From Bacteroidales bacterium (GTDB lineage Bacteria > Bacteroidota > Bacteroidia > Bacteroidales > UBA932): a DNA stretch of 64,000 nucleotides. The position numbers were made by a program, and so were the translations under genes. The stretch spans positions 7,946 to 71,945 of the forward strand of contig SUYP01000011.1 in NCBI GenBank assembly GCA_015060395.1. The letters run 5' to 3'. Under the pieces are notes generated by a model that worked only from the letters and a program-made list of their open reading frames with translations, ran no database searches and had not been told where the DNA came from. This document shows, one piece after another, positions 1-9,241 of the stretch (its first letter is position 1; each line of letters begins with the position of its first letter).

Positions 1-339
1 GAAGAAGTATAGGAAATTCCTGTCATACCTTATGTATGTAGCCAACTTTCCTTCTACTTCAAATGTGTAGTTTCCACTCAGATGCGATGGACTGCTGACA
101 ATTTCGATCTCCGGAATGTTCTCCTGAAGGTATTTCCCGATTCCCGGTGACGAGCACTGCATTCTTGACGCACTCAGACTGTAGATGTTCTCGTGGTCCG
201 GGTGTGAATGGTTTGTCTCATTGATCTTCAGCATATAGCTGAGCAAAGGTATGGTCACAGCAATCGCGACACTCAGTCCGAGTATCTCGATCGCAGTGTA
301 GAGTTTGTTTCTTCCCAGGAATCTCAGGTAACTTTTCAT
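1..339 (-). CDS. FtsX/MacB-type ABC permease, N-terminal part (cut by window edge)
   Basis: Only the first 113 codons are inside the window. The protein starts MKSYLRFLGRNKLYTAIEIL, almost identical to the next two permeases upstream, and then has one hydrophobic segment followed by an extracytoplasmic region. This matches the start of the large permeases (about 780-800 residues) in this array, which carry a first membrane helix and then a MacB-type periplasmic core domain. It is the most promoter-distal visible gene of the efflux cluster and has the same two-hairpin leader as its two neighbours. The family is secure from similarity to the neighbours; the rest of the gene and its transported substrate cannot be seen. 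Confidence 0.85.
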   Translation of the reverse strand, partial: MKSYLRFLGRNKLYTAIEILGLSVAIAVTIPLLSYMLKINETNHSHPDHENIYSLSASRMQCSSPGIGKYLQENIPEIEIVSSPSHLSGNYTFEVEGKLATYIRYDRNFLYFF

Positions 340-500
340 TTCTTGTTTCTTTTTGGGTTCTAGTGAAGTTCATAACTTTATTCTTCACTAGAACTATGTA
401 TTTCTATTATCTTTTCTTCTTTTCCTATTGTTCTAGTGAACTTTTACCTGCTGGTGTTCACTAGAACCGGTTGGGATCCCCGATCAGGTCGGGGATGACG
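296..500 (-). repeat. Leader repeat copy 1: two perfect 12-bp hairpins before a permease start
   Basis: This 205-bp segment recurs at 2879-3086 and 5495-5702. It spans the first 15 codons of the permease and the upstream leader. The arms GTTCTAGTGAAG (357-368) and CTTCACTAGAAC (383-394) form one perfect inverted repeat with a 14-nt spacer. GTTCTAGTGAAC (430-441) and GTTCACTAGAAC (456-467) form a second one, also with a 14-nt spacer, 35 nt further away. The proximal arm ends 17 nt before the ATG. The far end holds a REP-like motif (GGATCCCCGATCAGGTCGGGG). The arms could be operators or RNA hairpins; which is unknown. Confidence 0.85.
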
Positions 501-588
501 ATCAGATCAGGGATGACGTTCAAGATGACATTCCGGCCCGACACGCCCGTCATTGACCTTTCCCGTCATACCTGGCACCGACCGGGCA

Positions 589-2922
589 TCATTCCTTCTT
601 CAGCGCCTCGGCCGGGTTGGTGCGGGCGGCGCGGAGGGTCTGCCAGAGGACGGAGGCGAGGGAGACTGCAAAGACCATAAGAGCAGCTGCGACAAATATC
701 CATAGTTTATGTGGCATCTTGTACACGAATGTCTCCAGATAGCGTCCAGCAATCCATACCGATACCGGGACTGCTATAACGCAGGCTATGACGCAGTAGG
801 CCAGATACTCGAAAATGTTCCGGATACTTTCGCTGCGGACTGTGCCGCCGAACACCTTGCGGATACCGATTTCTTTTTCCTTTTCGGTCGCATAGTATGT
901 ACTCATAGCAATCTGGCCGAGGGCCGACAGCAGGATGGCAACGATCATAAACAATGTGACCATCTTTGCCTGCTTCTTTATAGGTTCATATGCTTCTTCA
1001 ATAAGGTCCGGATAATAGCCTGAGCTGACAGGTATGCTCTTGCCGTGTACCCTGACTATCTCTTCTTCGCAGAGCCTTGTGAGTTCTTTGATGTTTTCAG
1101 CTGACGAGTCGCTCAATCTAACGATATAGTCGGACCAATCCGGATCTTGCGGCCCTTTGAGGACGAAGCCTCCGGCGTCAGGATTCAGGTTCATAGCTGA
1201 GCTGAAAGGCACATCTTCAATTATTCCTGCGATTGCATTGTAATTTATTGCCCACGCATATCTTGACGGGAAAACAGGATTTTCCGGATCTATTCCAAGC
1301 TCCCTGACAGCAGTCTCTGTCAACCAAGCGCCCTGACCCATAGGAACTCCGTAATCTTTCACTATCTTGAAGCCGAAGAGTTCGAATGCTGCAGAATCGC
1401 ATTCGCAAATGTCCAGGCTTACCTCCTTAGGGACATCTCCCTCAAGCTCGAATCCATAGCTTCCATAAGCCATTCCCGGCCTTCCCTGACATCTTCCGAA
1501 TTCAGCGACATACGGAAGTTCACGAAGAGTCTTTTCAAATTCTCCGCTGAATGTTCTGCAAATGAAGAGTCCTTCCGTATTTGCATTCATAGGCATATCA
1601 ATCATATAACTGATCTGCGAATTCATCGTTATGCTCATTGCGATGATGATTATCGCTATGATATTCTGGATGATGATGAATACCTTGCTGAATGTACGCT
1701 TGCTCTGGTGGCGGTAGCTGCCCTTGATGATTTCGATTGGTTGAAACCTGAATGAAATCAAGGATGGGATAATGCCACAGAAGAGGGCTGTGACTCCGAG
1801 GATGATGGTGTACATATATATGTATCCGTGCGAGAATTTCATCTGCACGGGGATAGGAGAGTCGAGAAGTCCGTTTATATACGGCAGACACGCACGTGCG
1901 ATGATGAAAGCTAAACACATACAAGTAATCATAAATCCAAGGGATTCCAGCATATTGCGTTTAAATATGCTCAGACGGTCTTCGCCAAGAAGCATCCTTG
2001 TCGCGATCTCCTTGCTTCTTCTGCCTGCGAGGGCTGTGTTAAGGTTGATATAGTTGAAGACAGCTGAAATAAGAAGAAAAACTACGATAATGCTGAACGC
2101 GGTCATCAAGCCGGCGTTTCCCTTCTTCAGACCGTCATATTCTCCTTCGTTATTATCGGATGTATATGCCTTGTCCAGACGAGTGAGGCTTAAATAGCTG
2201 TCCTCTCTGTGTTTTTCAGAAATGCCATTCTCGTAGATTCTGTCCATCTTGTCAAGAATAACCATTTCGTCAGCACCTTTCTTTGCCTTTACCAATGCCA
2301 GCACACCACTGCTTGTCACGTGGATGTTGCTGTTCTGTCCTCCTTTCCATCTGTGCTGGCTTTCGTGGCCGATATTGATTATGACCTGCTCGTTCTGGAA
2401 GATAGTATCATCGAAGTCTTCTATAACGGCAGCTATGATAAGTTTATGTACTCCTTCGAAAAGTAAGGTCTTTCCGATGATGTCCTCTCCGCCGAATTCC
2501 TTTGCGAGGCTCTCGGTGACAATGGCATTGCTGGGATTGTTCAGTACATCTTCGCTTCCATATATAAATCTCGTTGGAAACATTTCAAAGAAATTCTTCT
2601 CTATGGCCATATACGATTCGCGTTCCAGCAGATTTCCGTCAATTGAGTGCGGGTCTCCTGTCAATCTCAATACGGTGGTGCCGCATTCCAATTCCGGAAT
2701 GGCATCCACCATAGTCTCTGCAATGTAGGCATTGGACATCAGCGATCCTTTTGTGCCGATCGCATACATTCTGTCCTGATCAGGATAATGCCTGTTCACG
2801 CTCATATTCTGCCATACGAAGCAGGACATAATGATCACGAATGCCAGCGCGACGCTCAGGCCCACGATCTCGATCGCGGTGTAGAGTTTGTTTCTTCCCA
2901 GGAATCTCAGGTAACTTTTCAT
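589..2922 (-). CDS. FtsX/MacB-type double ABC permease
   Basis: This 777-residue inner-membrane protein has the layout of a fused pair of MacB/LolC-type half permeases. It has an N-terminal helix (about residues 15-38), a periplasmic domain, a three-helix FtsX block (about 275-405), a fourth helix near 420, a second periplasmic domain, and a C-terminal FtsX block (about 655-770). It ends NPAEALKKE, a typical tail for this family. Such permeases use ATP hydrolysed by a separate subunit to drive export or envelope transport. It lies in tandem with paralogues on both sides and shares its leader and first codons with them, so it probably arose by duplication. No ATPase is encoded next to it; it may use the one at 8503-9183. 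Substrate unknown. Confidence 0.9.
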   Translation of the reverse strand: MKSYLRFLGRNKLYTAIEIVGLSVALAFVIIMSCFVWQNMSVNRHYPDQDRMYAIGTKGSLMSNAYIAETMVDAIPELECGTTVLRLTGDPHSIDGNLLERESYMAIEKNFFEMFPTRFIYGSEDVLNNPSNAIVTESLAKEFGGEDIIGKTLLFEGVHKLIIAAVIEDFDDTIFQNEQVIINIGHESQHRWKGGQNSNIHVTSSGVLALVKAKKGADEMVILDKMDRIYENGISEKHREDSYLSLTRLDKAYTSDNNEGEYDGLKKGNAGLMTAFSIIVVFLLISAVFNYINLNTALAGRRSKEIATRMLLGEDRLSIFKRNMLESLGFMITCMCLAFIIARACLPYINGLLDSPIPVQMKFSHGYIYMYTIILGVTALFCGIIPSLISFRFQPIEIIKGSYRHQSKRTFSKVFIIIQNIIAIIIIAMSITMNSQISYMIDMPMNANTEGLFICRTFSGEFEKTLRELPYVAEFGRCQGRPGMAYGSYGFELEGDVPKEVSLDICECDSAAFELFGFKIVKDYGVPMGQGAWLTETAVRELGIDPENPVFPSRYAWAINYNAIAGIIEDVPFSSAMNLNPDAGGFVLKGPQDPDWSDYIVRLSDSSAENIKELTRLCEEEIVRVHGKSIPVSSGYYPDLIEEAYEPIKKQAKMVTLFMIVAILLSALGQIAMSTYYATEKEKEIGIRKVFGGTVRSESIRNIFEYLAYCVIACVIAVPVSVWIAGRYLETFVYKMPHKLWIFVAAALMVFAVSLASVLWQTLRAARTNPAEALKKE

Positions 2923-3086
2923 TTCTTGTTTCTTATTTTGGGGTTCTAGTGAAGTTCATAACTTTATTCTTCACTAGAACTATGTATTTCTGTTGTCTTT
3001 TCTTCTTTTCCTATTGTTCTAGTGAACTTTTACCTGCTGGTGTTCACTAGAACTGGTTGGGATCCCCGATCAGGTCGGGGATGACG
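2879..3086 (-). repeat. Leader repeat copy 2: two perfect 12-bp hairpins before a permease start
   Basis: The arms are at 2943-2954 with 2969-2980, and at 3016-3027 with 3042-3053. Arm sequences, the 14-nt spacers and the 35-nt gap between the pairs equal those of copy 1, and only a few bases differ between the two copies. The proximal arm lies 20 nt from the ATG at 2922. Similarity to copy 1 continues through the rest of the intergenic region into the 3' end of the next permease, as expected from tandem gene duplication. Confidence 0.85.
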
Positions 3087-3156
3087 TTCAGGATGACATT
3101 CCGGCCCGTCATACCTGGCACCGACTTTTCCCGTCCTGCCCGGCTCCGACCGGGCG

Positions 3157-5538
3157 TCATTCCTTCTTCAGCGCCTCGGCCGGATTGGTGCGCATCAGGC
3201 GGAGGGCCTGGAGGGCTACCGCTGCCAGGGTAACTGCCAGGACTACCGCGAAGGCTCCGATATAGATGAGAGGGGAGTTGTCGGTGCGGATGACGTAGCC
3301 TTCCAGCCAACGGCCGATGACGGTATAGGCAATCGGTATTGCCACGACAGCGGAAACGATCACCGGAAGTGTGAAATCGAGGGTGATCTTTCGGATCATC
3401 TCCTTCCTCGAACAGCCGAACACATTACGCACGGCATTGTCCTTCTCGCCGGTCTTCGCGTGATAGCTGCTGAGTCCGACGATGGTCATAATGGTCATCA
3501 GGATGCAGATGAGAGAGAATCCGCTCAGAAGCTTGAGCATATTCTTTTCCTCCTTTATTTCTTTTTCCACTATTTCGCGTAGGGTGGATACAATGAACAT
3601 ATTGTCGTCATATCCCTTGCTTCTGTAGAAATCATATATCTCCTGCTTTGCCTTGTCTTCATTTATGTTCACCTTTGCCACAGGGTAGGCGTACTGAATC
3701 CATTCCGGCATATCTATCACATTGATGAATGCATTCTTGCTGTATGCATTTTCTTTCACCAGTCCTATCTTCATATCACTGATTGTACCGCCAAGAGGGG
3801 CCGGAGTGAAGAAATTCAGCATTCCGTCAGACATATATTGCGATATTCCTTCCTTGGAACTTTTGCATATATACCACTTGCCGTCTTCGCTCATAGTGGT
3901 GCCTAGCCCCGTGTCTTCAAGGATTTCGACTCCTATCATTTCAAAGAAAGAGCTATTTCCGTCGATAAAGGCGACATTTTCATATTTGCCTGTCGTACTG
4001 TCTCTCAATCCAGTCATTATCCAGCTGGTCGGCAATGATGTCGTTGCTCCTACCTTTTCCACGAACGGAAGCGACTCCAGTTCGTCAAAGAACCTGTTGT
4101 CTTCCGTAATGAATTCCGTGTAAATCATATTATCGTATTCATATCCGAACGGCTGATTTATCAGGTGCAGTGTCTGGCGTGTCACGCCGAAGCATACTGA
4201 CAATGCGCCGATGCTTAGCAGACCTGCGAGGCCGATGAATACCTTGCCGAATGTGACCTTGTCCTTATATCTTGCCTCACCTTTGATCACATTGACTGCG
4301 CTGTAGGACGAAAGGATCAATGAAGGAACGGCGCTGGCGATTGCGACCATTATCACGATGATGCCGGCCAATATCAGGTACTCGTTCAACTGGGACAGAG
4401 GATTGATCTCTGCGTCGAGAATCTGACTGATAGGGTTCTTGAATGTTATGGCGATGATCACTGCGAAAATACAAGATATTGCAAGCAGTATGAATGCTTC
4501 CGCAAAACAGCGGCCGATTATGCCCTTCCTGTCTGTCCCAAGGAGCTGACGCGTCGCTATCTCCTTGATTCTGAATCTGCTGAAGGCAATGGTAAGCACG
4601 ATGTAATCAAGCAGGGAAACGATGGCTATGAATATGCACATAAGAAGATATATTCCGAAGAGTCTGCCCTGGCGGATATTGTCGAAATGATAACTGAAGT
4701 GTTTCGGATCCTGTTTCTTGATATCATCAAACGGTGTCAGTACAAGCTCCATCTTGAAGGAATCCGGATCATAATTCCTTGCCACCTTCTTGAATTCAGT
4801 GGTGAGGGTGCTGCAGAGGCTGTAAGGGTCTGCCTCTTTGTCCAGCTTCACAAAACTATATTCAGCTATTCTCATTCCGCCTCCGAACAGTGATTCCTGC
4901 TTCTCGAAAATGAGGTCAATGTTCATTATTATGTCCGGCTCGATGAACACGGTCCGCGAAAATGGTTTGAAGATGCCCGTGACGGTCAGATTCACGTTTA
5001 AATCCTCCACCGGTTCATCGGACCATTGCCAGAATGGATTCTTTTCAAATACATTGATTTCCTTACCGAGCGCGTCCCCGTCAGGGAAGAGTGTGTTTGC
5101 CATCTCTTCTGATATCACAACACTGTACTTCGATGACAATGCATTTTCTGGATCGCCTTCCAGCAAAGGGAATGTGAAGAAGTCAAAGAAAGTGTCTGAT
5201 GCTCCCAGGATTTTAGCGTTCATTTTTGTGTCTCCATAGCTTACGATGGTCAGGTTGTCGAACAAATATGGAGTTCTGCCGCTATGCACCATACCGCAGG
5301 AACTCTTTATCTCCGGAATTGCTTCGTATAAAGCTGGAACTTCGCTAAAGCAATCCGAACGCTCCAGACCGTGAACCATATATACATCATCCGTATTCTT
5401 CAATACCTTGTTCACGCTCATATCGTTCACGATATATGAGCTCAATACGATCACGAATGCCAATGCGACGCTCAATCCCACGACTTCAATCGCAGTGTAG
5501 AGTTTGTTTCTTCCCAGGAATCTCAGGTAACTTTTCAT
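3157..5538 (-). CDS. FtsX/MacB-type double ABC permease
   Basis: This 793-residue protein has the same double layout as its neighbours: helix 1 at about 15-38, a periplasmic domain, an FtsX block at about 285-415, a helix near 435, a second periplasmic domain, and a final FtsX block at about 670-785, ending NPAEALKKE. The first 18 residues match those of the 589-2922 protein, while the periplasmic domains have diverged strongly. Neighbouring copies may therefore bind different ligands or partners while keeping the same expression signals. ATG start at 5538, preceded by an A-rich stretch and the repeated leader. Co-transcription with the rest of the array is likely but not shown. Confidence 0.9.
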   Translation of the reverse strand: MKSYLRFLGRNKLYTAIEVVGLSVALAFVIVLSSYIVNDMSVNKVLKNTDDVYMVHGLERSDCFSEVPALYEAIPEIKSSCGMVHSGRTPYLFDNLTIVSYGDTKMNAKILGASDTFFDFFTFPLLEGDPENALSSKYSVVISEEMANTLFPDGDALGKEINVFEKNPFWQWSDEPVEDLNVNLTVTGIFKPFSRTVFIEPDIIMNIDLIFEKQESLFGGGMRIAEYSFVKLDKEADPYSLCSTLTTEFKKVARNYDPDSFKMELVLTPFDDIKKQDPKHFSYHFDNIRQGRLFGIYLLMCIFIAIVSLLDYIVLTIAFSRFRIKEIATRQLLGTDRKGIIGRCFAEAFILLAISCIFAVIIAITFKNPISQILDAEINPLSQLNEYLILAGIIVIMVAIASAVPSLILSSYSAVNVIKGEARYKDKVTFGKVFIGLAGLLSIGALSVCFGVTRQTLHLINQPFGYEYDNMIYTEFITEDNRFFDELESLPFVEKVGATTSLPTSWIMTGLRDSTTGKYENVAFIDGNSSFFEMIGVEILEDTGLGTTMSEDGKWYICKSSKEGISQYMSDGMLNFFTPAPLGGTISDMKIGLVKENAYSKNAFINVIDMPEWIQYAYPVAKVNINEDKAKQEIYDFYRSKGYDDNMFIVSTLREIVEKEIKEEKNMLKLLSGFSLICILMTIMTIVGLSSYHAKTGEKDNAVRNVFGCSRKEMIRKITLDFTLPVIVSAVVAIPIAYTVIGRWLEGYVIRTDNSPLIYIGAFAVVLAVTLAAVALQALRLMRTNPAEALKKE

Positions 5539-5702
5539 TTCTTTTTCTTTTTTGGGGGGTTCTAGTGAAGTTCATTACTCGATTCTTCACTAGAACTATG
5601 TATTTCTATTATCTTTTCTTCTTTTCCTATTGTTCTAGTGAACTTTTACCTTTTGATGTTCACTAGAACCGGTTGGGATCCCCGATCAGGTCGGGGAGGA
5701 CG
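5495..5702 (-). repeat. Leader repeat copy 3: two perfect 12-bp hairpins, diverged loops
   Basis: The arms are at 5559-5570 with 5585-5596, and at 5632-5643 with 5658-5669. All four arms are unchanged from copies 1 and 2, but both 14-nt spacers carry substitutions (TTCATTACTCGATT and TTTTACCTTTTGAT). Arms conserved while spacers drift is the pattern expected if the paired or palindromic sequence is what matters. The rest of the 323-bp gap (5539-5861) holds the REP-like element at 5741-5855. Confidence 0.85.
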
Positions 5703-5740
5703 TTCTAATTTTTGACTCCTTTGTTATTCCGGCCCTTTTC

Positions 5741-5855
5741 TTGTCATTTTGAGCCTCAGCGAAGAATCTTTATGATGATTCTTTGGTCAAAGATCCTTCA
5801 TTTGATTCCAGTCAAAGATTTCTCGACTTCACTTCGTTCCGCTCGAAATGACATA
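5741..5855. repeat. REP-like extragenic inverted repeat
   Basis: A TTGTCATTTTGAG arm near 5741 is answered by CTCGAAATGACA near 5842-5853. Between them are AAGAATCTTT and AAAGATTTCTCGACTTCAC, which also pair roughly. The TCGAAATGACA / GAGAAATCT wording recurs at 8350-8443. Elements of this type are common between genes in Bacteroidetes. It lies just past the stop of the permease gene at 5862. Confidence 0.7.
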
Positions 5856-5861
5856 GTCTGT

Positions 5862-8276
5862 CTATTCCGTCTTCAGCGCTTCGGCCGGATCGGCGGTGGC
5901 AGCCTTCCAGCTTCTGATGACCACCACGCCGATGGTTACTGCAAGCACAGCCACGAGCGCTAGGGCGAACACCCACCAGTACATCGGGCAGCGGTGCGCG
6001 AATGTGGCAAGGTAGCGGTCCACGATGACCCAGCTTACCGGTGCGCCCACAGCGAAGCATACGAGGACGATCTTCACGAAGCGGCTGCTGAACATTTCCA
6101 GGATGTCTCGGACTGTCGCCCCGTTCACTCGGCGCAGAGCGATCTCCCTGCGACGGTACTGTGTCTCGAACATCACCAGACCGAACACTCCCATAAGGGA
6201 AATGATGATTGCAACGAGGGTGAACAGGCTTATGAGCTGAGAAAGTGACTGCTCCTTCTTATACTGTGCGTTTATGTTCTCGTCAAAGAAATGGATATCC
6301 CATTTGTCTGGCGACACTGAAGGCTCCCATTCGCTCAAGACAGAAGCTATGTGCTTCATTACTTTCTGATAGTCAGCGCCTTCTGTCACCCTTATGAATG
6401 CAGTTGACGGGATATACCAAGGCTCGCTTCCATACACATATAAAGCAAACGGCTTTACTTCCTCCTTCAAGGTCATAAAGCTGAAATCATTGCAGAATCC
6501 GGCAATCTCTGTCTCTTCCTTATGGCCGCTGATCCTGCTGTCAAGCGTGAATCCGTATTTTCTTTTTGCCGCATCATTGAATATGAATACACCGTTCTCG
6601 CTGTTCTCGTCTTCTTTCGTGAAGGAACGACCTTCGGATATCTCGATTCCCATAAATTCAGGGAAGTCATAAGCGACAGGGTAGCATTGGAAGCTCACCA
6701 CCTGTCCGTTCCAGTCGCGTCCCCATCCCATTCTCTGAGAAGCCAGTAGATTTCCTGATGCCCAAGTGACGTCGGCAATCTGCGGATCTGACTTAAGCCT
6801 TTCTTCAACTTCTTCCGCATCAGCGGCTATCGTGTCATATGTATGGACATACAGCAACTGCTCTCCATCAAATCCCATATCGAAGTTGATCATATATCTA
6901 CGCTGCAGATTTATGAAGATAGAGCATATGATGAGTGCTATGGAAATGATGAACTGAAGGCCGATGAGCGTATAGCGGAGTGTCTTTCCTGCTTTTGTTG
7001 CTCCGAATGAGCCTTTCAGAACCATCGCAGGCTCGAATGATGTGATGTAGAAGGCAGGATAGAGGCTTGATATGATGGCAATGACAATAGCGATGGCTAT
7101 AGTTCCTGCAGCAACACCGATATTCTCGGCAAAAGCGCTTTCTGCTGTAATCAGGTGGGTAAGCTGACTCATATTGAAAAGCATAACGAATGCTGTTGCC
7201 AGCACAAGGGCCAGGATTATGATGATAAGGCTTTCTGCAACTGTATCGGTTATAAGCTTGCGACGTGTGCATCCGAGCACCTTCTTTGTGTTGACCGCTC
7301 TTATGCGCTCGGGGATCTGCGCGAAGAAGAAGTTGATGTAATTGATGAAGGCGATTCCTACAACGAGTATGGCTACGAGCAGAAGGATGATTGTAGTGGT
7401 CTTGTTGCCTTTTTCGATAGGGGTGGATATCTCGTCGGCATAGTACAGGTCTTCCAAAGATATGAGCTCGCATCTCGCCATATTCAGCATCTTTTCCACG
7501 ACTGCGTCCATTTCCTCCTGCTGCATTCCCATTTCTTCAGCTGAAGGCATCTGACCGAAGTATCTTTCTTTGTAATAATCACGTACCGTTCCTTCGAATG
7601 ACTTCTCCATCTGATCGATCTGGCTAGGATCATACACTTTCACCAGATACTGGTAGCCCCACTCCGAATAATTGTCAATACCTGAATCCATTATGTTATG
7701 GACGGCTTCAATATGTTTGAAGTGTGAATTGTCAGGCAAGTCCTTGTATATGGCTACAATCGAGCACGGGCTGTCTTCAGCGAAGACCTGCATACCAACT
7801 TCCAGGCCGAATTTCCCGGCGGTGGTTTCGCTAACGGCCAAAGTGTTGCTGAGGTTGACTTCGTCAAGAGAGCCGGCTACAGCTTCGAATCCGGCTACCT
7901 TCAATGCAGTTCCTGATGCAGAAGTGAGAGCTATGCTGAAATCCTGCCTTGTACCGTCATTATCTTTCCACAAGGAAATGGTTCCAGCTCCTGTGAAGTT
8001 GAGAACTCCACCATATTCGATGTTCGGTGACGACTGCAATATTACTTCAGCAAGAGGACGGCAGAAATTGATCTGCCTCTGGTCGGCTCCGTCAAAAGAA
8101 CCGGAACTCATTATGAAGACCCTCTCCGAATCCTTGATGCCCTTGTTGAAGTTCAGGTCGTAATTCACCTGAACCAGAATGATATAGAATGCAGCAAAGG
8201 CGACCGCCATACCGAGCACATTGAGTATGCCCGACATTGCCGACCCGCCTCTTCTGAATATGTTGAATAATGCCAT
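5862..8276 (-). CDS. FtsX/MacB-type double ABC permease
   Basis: This 804-residue protein has helix 1 (about 16-40), a periplasmic domain, an FtsX block (about 290-425), a helix near 440, a second periplasmic domain, and a C-terminal FtsX block (about 680-795) ending DPAEALKTE. The N terminus (MALFNIFRRGG) differs from the three repeated-leader copies, and the upstream region lacks the paired hairpins, so it belongs to an older branch of the array. It lies directly downstream of the ATPase gene (8503-9183), with a REP-like repeat in the 226-bp gap. It is likely a partner of that ATPase. Substrate unknown. Confidence 0.9.
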   Translation of the reverse strand: MALFNIFRRGGSAMSGILNVLGMAVAFAAFYIILVQVNYDLNFNKGIKDSERVFIMSSGSFDGADQRQINFCRPLAEVILQSSPNIEYGGVLNFTGAGTISLWKDNDGTRQDFSIALTSASGTALKVAGFEAVAGSLDEVNLSNTLAVSETTAGKFGLEVGMQVFAEDSPCSIVAIYKDLPDNSHFKHIEAVHNIMDSGIDNYSEWGYQYLVKVYDPSQIDQMEKSFEGTVRDYYKERYFGQMPSAEEMGMQQEEMDAVVEKMLNMARCELISLEDLYYADEISTPIEKGNKTTTIILLLVAILVVGIAFINYINFFFAQIPERIRAVNTKKVLGCTRRKLITDTVAESLIIIILALVLATAFVMLFNMSQLTHLITAESAFAENIGVAAGTIAIAIVIAIISSLYPAFYITSFEPAMVLKGSFGATKAGKTLRYTLIGLQFIISIALIICSIFINLQRRYMINFDMGFDGEQLLYVHTYDTIAADAEEVEERLKSDPQIADVTWASGNLLASQRMGWGRDWNGQVVSFQCYPVAYDFPEFMGIEISEGRSFTKEDENSENGVFIFNDAAKRKYGFTLDSRISGHKEETEIAGFCNDFSFMTLKEEVKPFALYVYGSEPWYIPSTAFIRVTEGADYQKVMKHIASVLSEWEPSVSPDKWDIHFFDENINAQYKKEQSLSQLISLFTLVAIIISLMGVFGLVMFETQYRRREIALRRVNGATVRDILEMFSSRFVKIVLVCFAVGAPVSWVIVDRYLATFAHRCPMYWWVFALALVAVLAVTIGVVVIRSWKAATADPAEALKTE

Positions 8277-8316
8277 TTGTCAGTTGTTATAGGGTTATTT
8301 CGTGTCTATCTGTTAA

Positions 8317-8443
8317 GTCTTATTCTGTCATTCTGACCGAGTCTTATTCTGTCATTTCGACCGAGCGAAGCGAGCGGAGAAATCTTTATAATGACTCCTT
8401 GCCATAGATTTCTCGACTCCACTTCGTTCCGCTCGAAATGACA
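8317..8443. repeat. 24-bp tandem duplication running into a REP-like inverted repeat
   Basis: Two 24-bp copies beginning GTCTTATTCTGTCATT lie head to tail at 8317-8340 and 8341-8364, differing by two bases. The second runs into an inverted element (8350-8443) whose arms read TGTCATTTCGA and TCGAAATGACA, with GAGAAATCT and AGATTTCTC inside. It is related to the element at 5741-5855 and sits between the ATPase gene and a permease gene. Confidence 0.7.
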
Positions 8444-8502
8444 ATGTACAGTATCTCACGACAGTGCCTTTGTTAAGTTCAAAAATTATGTTTAACAATC
8501 TA

Positions 8503-9183
8503 CTAAAGCTCGTTCTTTACATCGCTGACGATCTCGCCGTCGAACAGGTTCACGATCCTCTGTGCGCAGGATGCGTCCTTCTGCGAGTGAGTCACCATCA
8601 CGATTGTTGTGCCTTCCTTGTTAAGTTCTGTAAGAAGATCCATAACCTCCTTGCCGTTCTTCGAGTCGAGGTTACCGGTAGGCTCATCGGCAAGGATCAA
8701 TTTAGGGTTGGATACTACTGCACGTGCAATTGCGACACGCTGCTGCTGACCGCCGGAGAGCTGCTGTGGGAAGTGCTGAGCGCGGTGGCTGATATTCATT
8801 CTCTTGAGCATCTCTGTCACGCGCTGCTTGCGCTCTGATGCGCTGATGTTGAGATAGCGGAGGGGGAGTTCCACATTCTCGAACACATTGAGTTCATCGA
8901 TGAGGTTGAAACTCTGGAACACGAAGCCGATGTTGCCCTTGCGGAACTTGGTGCGGTCCTTCTCCTTGAGTTTCGCAACTTCCTGTCCGAGAAGCATATA
9001 GCTTCCGTCGGTAGGGTTGTCAAGAAGTCCGAGGATGTTCAGGAGGGTTGACTTGCCACATCCTGAAGGACCCATAATTGCCACGAATTCACCATCGTTG
9101 ATTTCGAATGAAACCTTGTTGAGTGCTGTTGTCTCGATTTCCTCTGTACGGAAAACCTTGCAAAGATCTGTTACTGTAATCAT
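8503..9183 (-). CDS. ABC transporter ATP-binding protein, LolD/MacB type
   Basis: This 226-residue ATPase shows a Walker A (GPSGCGKST, about 38-46), an FQSFNL Q-loop region, an ABC signature (LSGGQQQR, about 140), a Walker B ([12 protein letters not shown], about 160) and an H-loop (MVTHS). The length and the [10 protein letters not shown] wording are typical of the LolD/MacB/FtsE group, which drives FtsX-type permeases. It is the only such ATPase in the array and lies between permease genes at 5862 and 9242, so it probably powers several of them. ATG at 9183. Function assignment is secure; the substrate is not. Confidence 0.95.
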   Translation of the reverse strand: MITVTDLCKVFRTEEIETTALNKVSFEINDGEFVAIMGPSGCGKSTLLNILGLLDNPTDGSYMLLGQEVAKLKEKDRTKFRKGNIGFVFQSFNLIDELNVFENVELPLRYLNISASERKQRVTEMLKRMNISHRAQHFPQQLSGGQQQRVAIARAVVSNPKLILADEPTGNLDSKNGKEVMDLLTELNKEGTTIVMVTHSQKDASCAQRIVNLFDGEIVSDVKNEL

Positions 9184-9241
9184 AATGTTTTGTTATTAAA
9201 TTGGTTTATTTATAGTTTCTTTTGGATTCCGGTTAGTGAGT

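Noticed and set aside
3047..3310. A minus-strand 87-codon frame across the permease intergenic region
   Set aside because: It translates the REP-like repeats and the 3' end of a permease gene in another frame; composition is Arg/Pro/Gly-rich and low complexity. Not a real gene.
296..5702. The repeated leader arms as a CRISPR array or as ends of an insertion sequence
   Set aside because: The copies are 2.4-2.6 kb apart with genes between them, so there is no repeat-spacer array. No transposase is present and arm pairs enclose only 14 nt.
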